Position numbers and translations under genes: made by a program. 64,000 bases of DNA from Longitalea arenae. Its GTDB lineage: Bacteria > Bacteroidota > Bacteroidia > Chitinophagales > Chitinophagaceae. Location: NCBI RefSeq assembly GCF_016924755.1, contig NZ_JAFFJX010000002.1, positions 248,001 to 312,000 of the forward strand, written 5' to 3'. The notes under the pieces are model-generated. The model was not told the origin of the DNA. It did not search any database and saw only the letters and a program-made list of their open reading frames with translations. Positions 60,432-64,000 of this stretch are shown piece by piece; position 1 is the stretch's first letter, and each line of letters begins with the position of its first letter.

Positions 60432-61706
60432 ATGACTGAAAAAAAGAACCTGATCAACTGCCTCTTACTTCTTCTTTACGGGTGTTTCCTGGCCAGCGTG
60501 GTTTGTGGCTTCAGGGCCATCAGCAGCATATCGATCGGGTTGGTATTAATGACCGCTATCATTAAAAACAGGATGGAAACCGGCTCCTGGCTGCATCCTG
60601 CTGCAAGGAACAGGTATGTATTGGCCTGCAGCTTGTTCTTTTTGTTGCAACTGATCCCGCTTGCCTTTAGCGATAATTTTATGGCAGCCTGGAAACATGT
60701 TCAGGTTAAAAGCGCATTGCTCTTCCTGCCCCTTAGCGTTTATTGTTGCCCATTCATCAATAAGACCCGCTTCCGGCTTTTGATGACAGCAACCGTTTTT
60801 ATGCTGGCGCTGCTGCTTAGCTGGTGTTTAGGCGTTAGCTTTATTAAATACCAGCTCCATCATGCAGGCACAGGCATATTTTTTTATCACGAGCTGGTGG
60901 CTAACCTGGGGCATCATGCGGTACAATACGCGGTACTGGTGTATGCGGGATTGATCTGGCTCTTGCAAAGCGGTTACGAGGGCAGGTATCTTTTAAACAG
61001 AAATATACACCTGTTGCTGATGGGCTATTTCATTGCGGGCATTCTTTTACTCTCGTCGAAGCTGGTGATCCTTTTCATGGTGGGCAGCCTGGCCTATTAT
61101 CTTTTTATTACGCTGAAAAAAAATACCAATAGCTGGCAGGTGGTTTTTGTTATAACGATTGCCGGTTTATTGATCAGCAGTATTATTCTGCTTACCACGA
61201 ACCCTATCAGCCGCCGGTTCAATGAGATCATGCAGGGGAACATGGCCCTGGTGCAACAAACCTCCTTCAATCCCGGCGACTATTTTAACGGAGTGCAGTT
61301 CCGCCTCCTGCAATGGCGTTTCGTGAAAGAAATATTGCAGGAAAACAGGGCCTGGATCACGGGTGTTTCTCCTGCAAAGGCGCAGTCTTTCCTGGATCAG
61401 AAATACGCAGCCACGCACATGTACACCGGCGTAGCAGGCACAAATGACCGGGGATTTTTAGGCTATAATACGCATAACCAGTTCCTGGAATCCCTGCTGC
61501 AATCGGGGCTCATTGGCTTGTTTTGTTTTCTTTTTATCTGCTTTGAAACGGTCAGGCTGACCGTCCGGAAAAACAGCCGCATGCTCTATGCGTTCGTATT
61601 ATTGCTGCTGGTTTACTGCTTTAGCGAATCAGTGCTTGAAACTCAATACGGCCTGATCATTTTTATATTTTTCCCTTTGTTATTTAGTTTCGCTAAAGCC
61701 CAGTGA
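60432..61706 (+). CDS. O-antigen ligase/polymerase-like membrane protein (third of three)
   Basis: A 424-residue polytopic protein with about 10 hydrophobic segments and a loop between about 275 and 365 containing RLLQWRFVKEILQE and GYNTHNQFLESLLQSGLIGL; NTHNQFLESLLQSG is the typical ligase/polymerase motif with the conserved His. The ATG at 60432 (MTEKKNLINC) is chosen; an upstream in-frame GTG at 60330 would add 34 polar residues. It follows the Wzz-like gene by 114 bases and is probably in its operon. Confidence 0.85.
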   Translation: MTEKKNLINCLLLLLYGCFLASVVCGFRAISSISIGLVLMTAIIKNRMETGSWLHPAARNRYVLACSLFFLLQLIPLAFSDNFMAAWKHVQVKSALLFLPLSVYCCPFINKTRFRLLMTATVFMLALLLSWCLGVSFIKYQLHHAGTGIFFYHELVANLGHHAVQYAVLVYAGLIWLLQSGYEGRYLLNRNIHLLLMGYFIAGILLLSSKLVILFMVGSLAYYLFITLKKNTNSWQVVFVITIAGLLISSIILLTTNPISRRFNEIMQGNMALVQQTSFNPGDYFNGVQFRLLQWRFVKEILQENRAWITGVSPAKAQSFLDQKYAATHMYTGVAGTNDRGFLGYNTHNQFLESLLQSGLIGLFCFLFICFETVRLTVRKNSRMLYAFVLLLLVYCFSESVLETQYGLIIFIFFPLLFSFAKAQ

Positions 61707-61773
61707 CACAGTTCATTGAATAGAACCGGTAAAGTTTGTAACGGCAGATTGCCTGCTAAATGCTCCCCGTCAA

Positions 61774-61821
61774 TAGTTTGAAACGGGTCGCTAAAAACTA
61801 TTAACGACCCATTTCGAGCTA
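61774..61821. other. Inverted repeat, 17-base arms
   Basis: TAGTTTGAAACGGGTCG (61774-61790) and CGACCCATTTCGAGCTA (61805-61821) pair as RNA with one mismatch and two wobbles around a 14-base AT-rich loop. It lies 68 bases after the third ligase-like gene. No T run follows in either direction. It may be a 3' structure of that operon. Confidence 0.6.
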
Positions 61822-61950
61822 TAAATTATACGCCAGACCCTCTTTATATCCCATTTTCAGCGATAAAAGATCTTGCACCAGCACTCCCCCATTGTACTTT
61901 TCGCGGATTTCCCTGCACTCTTTGTTCAGCGGAAAGCCATTTTTGGCAGA
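61819..61950 (-). pseudogene. Possible gene remnant, about 44 codons
   Basis: A minus-strand frame reads protein-like sequence (NGFPLNKECREIREKYNGG, then VLVQDLLSLKMGYKEG) and ends in a stop at 61819-61821, inside the inverted repeat. It has no start codon before an upstream stop, so it could be the end of a decayed gene or chance. Confidence 0.2.
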
Positions 61951-62022
61951 TTTCTATAAATTGTAGGCTGATTCCATTTCAGCTGGATAAACATTCGGGT
62001 TAGTAAACTGTTAATTGCAATT

Positions 62023-63813
62023 ATGAAGATTCTATTCACGTATCTGAAACCATATAAATGGCTGGTCGTATTAACGCTTTTCCTGGCAGCCGTAAATACC
62101 GGATTTTCATTATTTGATCCCATCATTTTTGGCCACCTTATTAACCTGGCCAATAACTACTTAGACAATCCAAACAATTTCCCCGGCAGATCATTTTTTA
62201 CCGCCACCACGCCCTACTATGGGGTCATTTGGCTTTTATTGGCGTCCATTGGCGTGGCCATGGTAAGCCGTATTGCAAAGAACTTTCAGGACTACTGTTT
62301 AAATGTGATCGTTCAGAAATTCGGCGCAAGGGTATTTACCGATGGGCTGAAACATGCTATGCGCCTGCCCTACCAGGAGTTTGAAGATCAGCGTAGCGGT
62401 GAAACCCTGAGTGTGCTCACCAAAGTGAGAACGGATACTGAAAAGTTCATGAATTATTTCATCAATATATTATTTGGTGTATTGGTAGGCGTAACCTTTG
62501 TAATGATCTACGCTTCATTGTGGATCAGCTGGTACATCACCATTGCATATGTTATCGGAATATTCCTTCTTACCTGGATCACTAACCTGCTGAGCAAAAA
62601 GATCAAATCCATCCAAAAGAACATTGTATCACAAACGACGGCCCTGGCCGGTGCTACCACTGAATCTTTGCGCAATATTGAACTGGTGAAAAGCCTGGGG
62701 CTTACCAACCAGGAAGTGACCCGTTTGAATAAGAACACCTATAAGATCCTGGGCCTTGAGCTTACCAAAGTAAAACGCGTGCGCAGCATCAGCTTCGTAC
62801 AGGGCACTTTTGTAAATACCCTGCGCCAGGTAATTCTATTCATCTTAATGTATCTGATCTTCCACAAAGAAATGAACGCAGGCGAGATGGTGACCATGCA
62901 GTTCTTCTCTTTCTTTATATTCAGTCCGCTGCAGGAGATCAGCAACATCATTATTGCCTACCGCGAGGCAGAAGCATCCCTGAACAATTTTCATAACCTG
63001 ATGCAAAAAAAGCCGGAAAGACAACCGGAACATCCGAAACACCTGGGCGATATTCAAACGCTCGATTTCCAGTCGGTAAGCTTTAAACACCAAACAGCAC
63101 AGCAAAAAGCGATCGACGATATCAGCTTTTCTGCCAAAACCGGTGAAACCATTGCCTTTGTTGGCCCATCGGGCTCCGGCAAATCAACCCTGATGAAATT
63201 GCTGGTGGGTTTGTATCGTCCGCAGGATGGCAAGATCCTGTATAATGGCATCGATGAGACCGACATCAATTTTGAAGACCTGCGTAACCAGATCGGTTTC
63301 GTGACCCAGGATACCCAGTTATTCTCAGGCACGATCAGGGAGAACCTGATGTTCGTTAATACAACTGCCACCGAAGAAAACCTGATGGATGCCCTTAAAA
63401 AAGCTTCCTGCACCAATTTGCTGGCCCGGGCAGAAAAAGGCCTGGATACCATGATCGGGGAAGGCGGTCTTAAATTATCGGGTGGTGAAAAGCAACGCCT
63501 GTCCATTGCGCGGGCACTCTTGCGCAATCCACGCTTGTTGATCTTTGACGAAGCCACTTCTTCCCTGGATTCACTCACAGAAGAAGAGATTACCAATACC
63601 ATAAAAGAGATCTCATCCCAGCGCAATCAGATCACGATCCTGATAGCTCACCGTTTATCAACCATCATGCATGCAGATCGCATATATGTACTGGAAAAAG
63701 GCGATGTAGTGGAAACCGGCAGCCACGAAAGCCTGCTCGAAGAAAAAGGTTTGTACTTTGCCATGTGGCGCCAACAGATCGGCGAACGTAAGAAAACCCT
63801 GGCAACGGCATGA
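62023..63813 (+). CDS. ABC exporter, fused permease and ATPase (MsbA-like)
   Basis: A 596-residue half-transporter: six membrane segments in the first 320 residues (ABC_membrane domain), then an ATPase domain with Walker A GPSGSGKST, Q-loop VTQDTQLFSG, signature LSGGEKQRLSIARALL, Walker B LLIFDEATSSLDS and switch His in LIAHRLST. It would dimerise and export a lipid, glycolipid or peptide. It begins about 300 bases after the glycan locus and may be independent of it. Confidence 0.93.
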   Translation: MKILFTYLKPYKWLVVLTLFLAAVNTGFSLFDPIIFGHLINLANNYLDNPNNFPGRSFFTATTPYYGVIWLLLASIGVAMVSRIAKNFQDYCLNVIVQKFGARVFTDGLKHAMRLPYQEFEDQRSGETLSVLTKVRTDTEKFMNYFINILFGVLVGVTFVMIYASLWISWYITIAYVIGIFLLTWITNLLSKKIKSIQKNIVSQTTALAGATTESLRNIELVKSLGLTNQEVTRLNKNTYKILGLELTKVKRVRSISFVQGTFVNTLRQVILFILMYLIFHKEMNAGEMVTMQFFSFFIFSPLQEISNIIIAYREAEASLNNFHNLMQKKPERQPEHPKHLGDIQTLDFQSVSFKHQTAQQKAIDDISFSAKTGETIAFVGPSGSGKSTLMKLLVGLYRPQDGKILYNGIDETDINFEDLRNQIGFVTQDTQLFSGTIRENLMFVNTTATEENLMDALKKASCTNLLARAEKGLDTMIGEGGLKLSGGEKQRLSIARALLRNPRLLIFDEATSSLDSLTEEEITNTIKEISSQRNQITILIAHRLSTIMHADRIYVLEKGDVVETGSHESLLEEKGLYFAMWRQQIGERKKTLATA

Positions 63814-63829
63814 TCCCGGCTAATTTTTA

Positions 63830-63837
63830 TACTTTTG
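63830..63837 (+). promoter_or_regulatory. -7 promoter element of the DUF983 gene
   Basis: TACTTTTG matches TAnnTTTG exactly, 22 bases before the ATG at 63860. Confidence 0.55.
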
Positions 63838-63859
63838 CCGTTCAACAATCAGGTTCATC

Positions 63860-64000
63860 ATGCCCGCTTCGTCAAAACCCAATTTCCTCTGGAGCATCCT
63901 AACCATGAAATGTCCCCGTTGCCGCCGTGGACCCATGTTCAGGAATAATAACCCCTGGAAGCTTAAAAAAGTGTTCGATATGCCTGTACATTGCGAAGAA
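63860..64000 (+). CDS. DUF983 family protein, 5' end only
   Basis: The first 47 residues of a gene that continues outside the window. After ten residues the sequence contains MKCPRCRRGPMF, a CPxC-x-x-G-x-MF zinc-finger-like start, and FDMPVHCEE near the end of the visible part. This is the pattern of DUF983 proteins, small membrane proteins of unknown function with a cysteine-rich N-terminus. It has a well-placed promoter element. Confidence 0.8.
   Translation, partial: MPASSKPNFLWSILTMKCPRCRRGPMFRNNNPWKLKKVFDMPVHCEE

Larger units (their letters stand above)
61707..62022. other. Intergenic region, 316 bases
   Basis: It contains a 17-bp hairpin at 61774-61821 and, on the minus strand, a short open stretch 61819-61950 without a start. 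I see no exact TAnnTTTG box before the ABC exporter at 62023. Confidence 0.55.

Noticed and set aside
1-64000. tRNA, rRNA, insertion sequence or prophage genes
   Set aside because: I looked through the intergenic regions and saw no cloverleaf-like or rRNA sequence, no transposase or integrase, and no phage structural genes. This was by eye only, and a covariance-model search could change it.

Overview
The window looks like one piece of chromosome from a Bacteroidota bacterium, most likely Chitinophagaceae (Chitinophaga/Niastella-like). Supports: secreted proteins whose signal peptides end in SAQ-type sites, a PorT-like barrel directly after ubiE, two proteins with type IX secretion (T9SS) C-terminal sorting domains, several promoters matching the Bacteroidota -7 element TAnnTTTG, and intergenic tracts built from short reiterated words. 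The family assignment is inference. I see no tRNA, rRNA, insertion sequence, prophage or CRISPR array.

Layout. 1-6.2 kb: the 3' end of a 2-oxoacid dehydrogenase E2 gene, a word-repeat tract, a lipoprotein, a secreted phosphoesterase with a PQQ-type propeller, and an NfeD-like/flotillin pair. 6.3-11.8 kb: a compact biosynthetic operon of UbiA prenyltransferase, type III polyketide synthase, methyltransferase, FAD oxidoreductase and an outer-membrane-type protein, probably making a prenylated or alkylated phenol/quinone. 11.9-12.4 kb: a decayed array of roughly 55-60 bp tandem repeats. 12.5-33.8 kb: housekeeping and envelope genes: GbsR/MarR regulator, TIGR01777 epimerase, CoA-binding protein, a secreted metzincin-like protease, YkuK, engB, ubiE-porT, a cytochrome c lipoprotein, a 1033-residue T9SS cargo, a Wzi-like protein, dihydroorotase, a short MutS-like ATPase, an M1 peptidase and a ComM-type ATPase.

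33.9-61.7 kb: a large surface-glycan locus. It has a priming sugar transferase, many glycosyltransferases (several fused as GT2-GT4, GT4-GT2 and a 1406-residue GT4-GT4-two beta domains-GT2 protein), an FkbM methyltransferase, an ABC exporter pair (Wzm/Wzt type), a Wzx-type flippase, a Wzz-like protein and three O-antigen ligase/polymerase-like membrane proteins. The gene set would prime a lipid carrier, extend the glycan, move it across the inner membrane and polymerise or ligate it; no outer-membrane Wza-type exporter is visible. The window closes with an MsbA-like ABC exporter and the start of a DUF983 gene.

The most unusual items are the PKS/UbiA operon with a terminator-like hairpin touching its first start codon and three consecutive non-ATG starts; a repeated domain with an H-x-W-[SC]-G core seen twice in the giant glycosyltransferase and once in a neighbouring membrane protein; 21-bp iterons between the divergent first genes of the glycan locus; paired dyads over a glycosyltransferase start codon; and the tandem repeat array before the GbsR gene.
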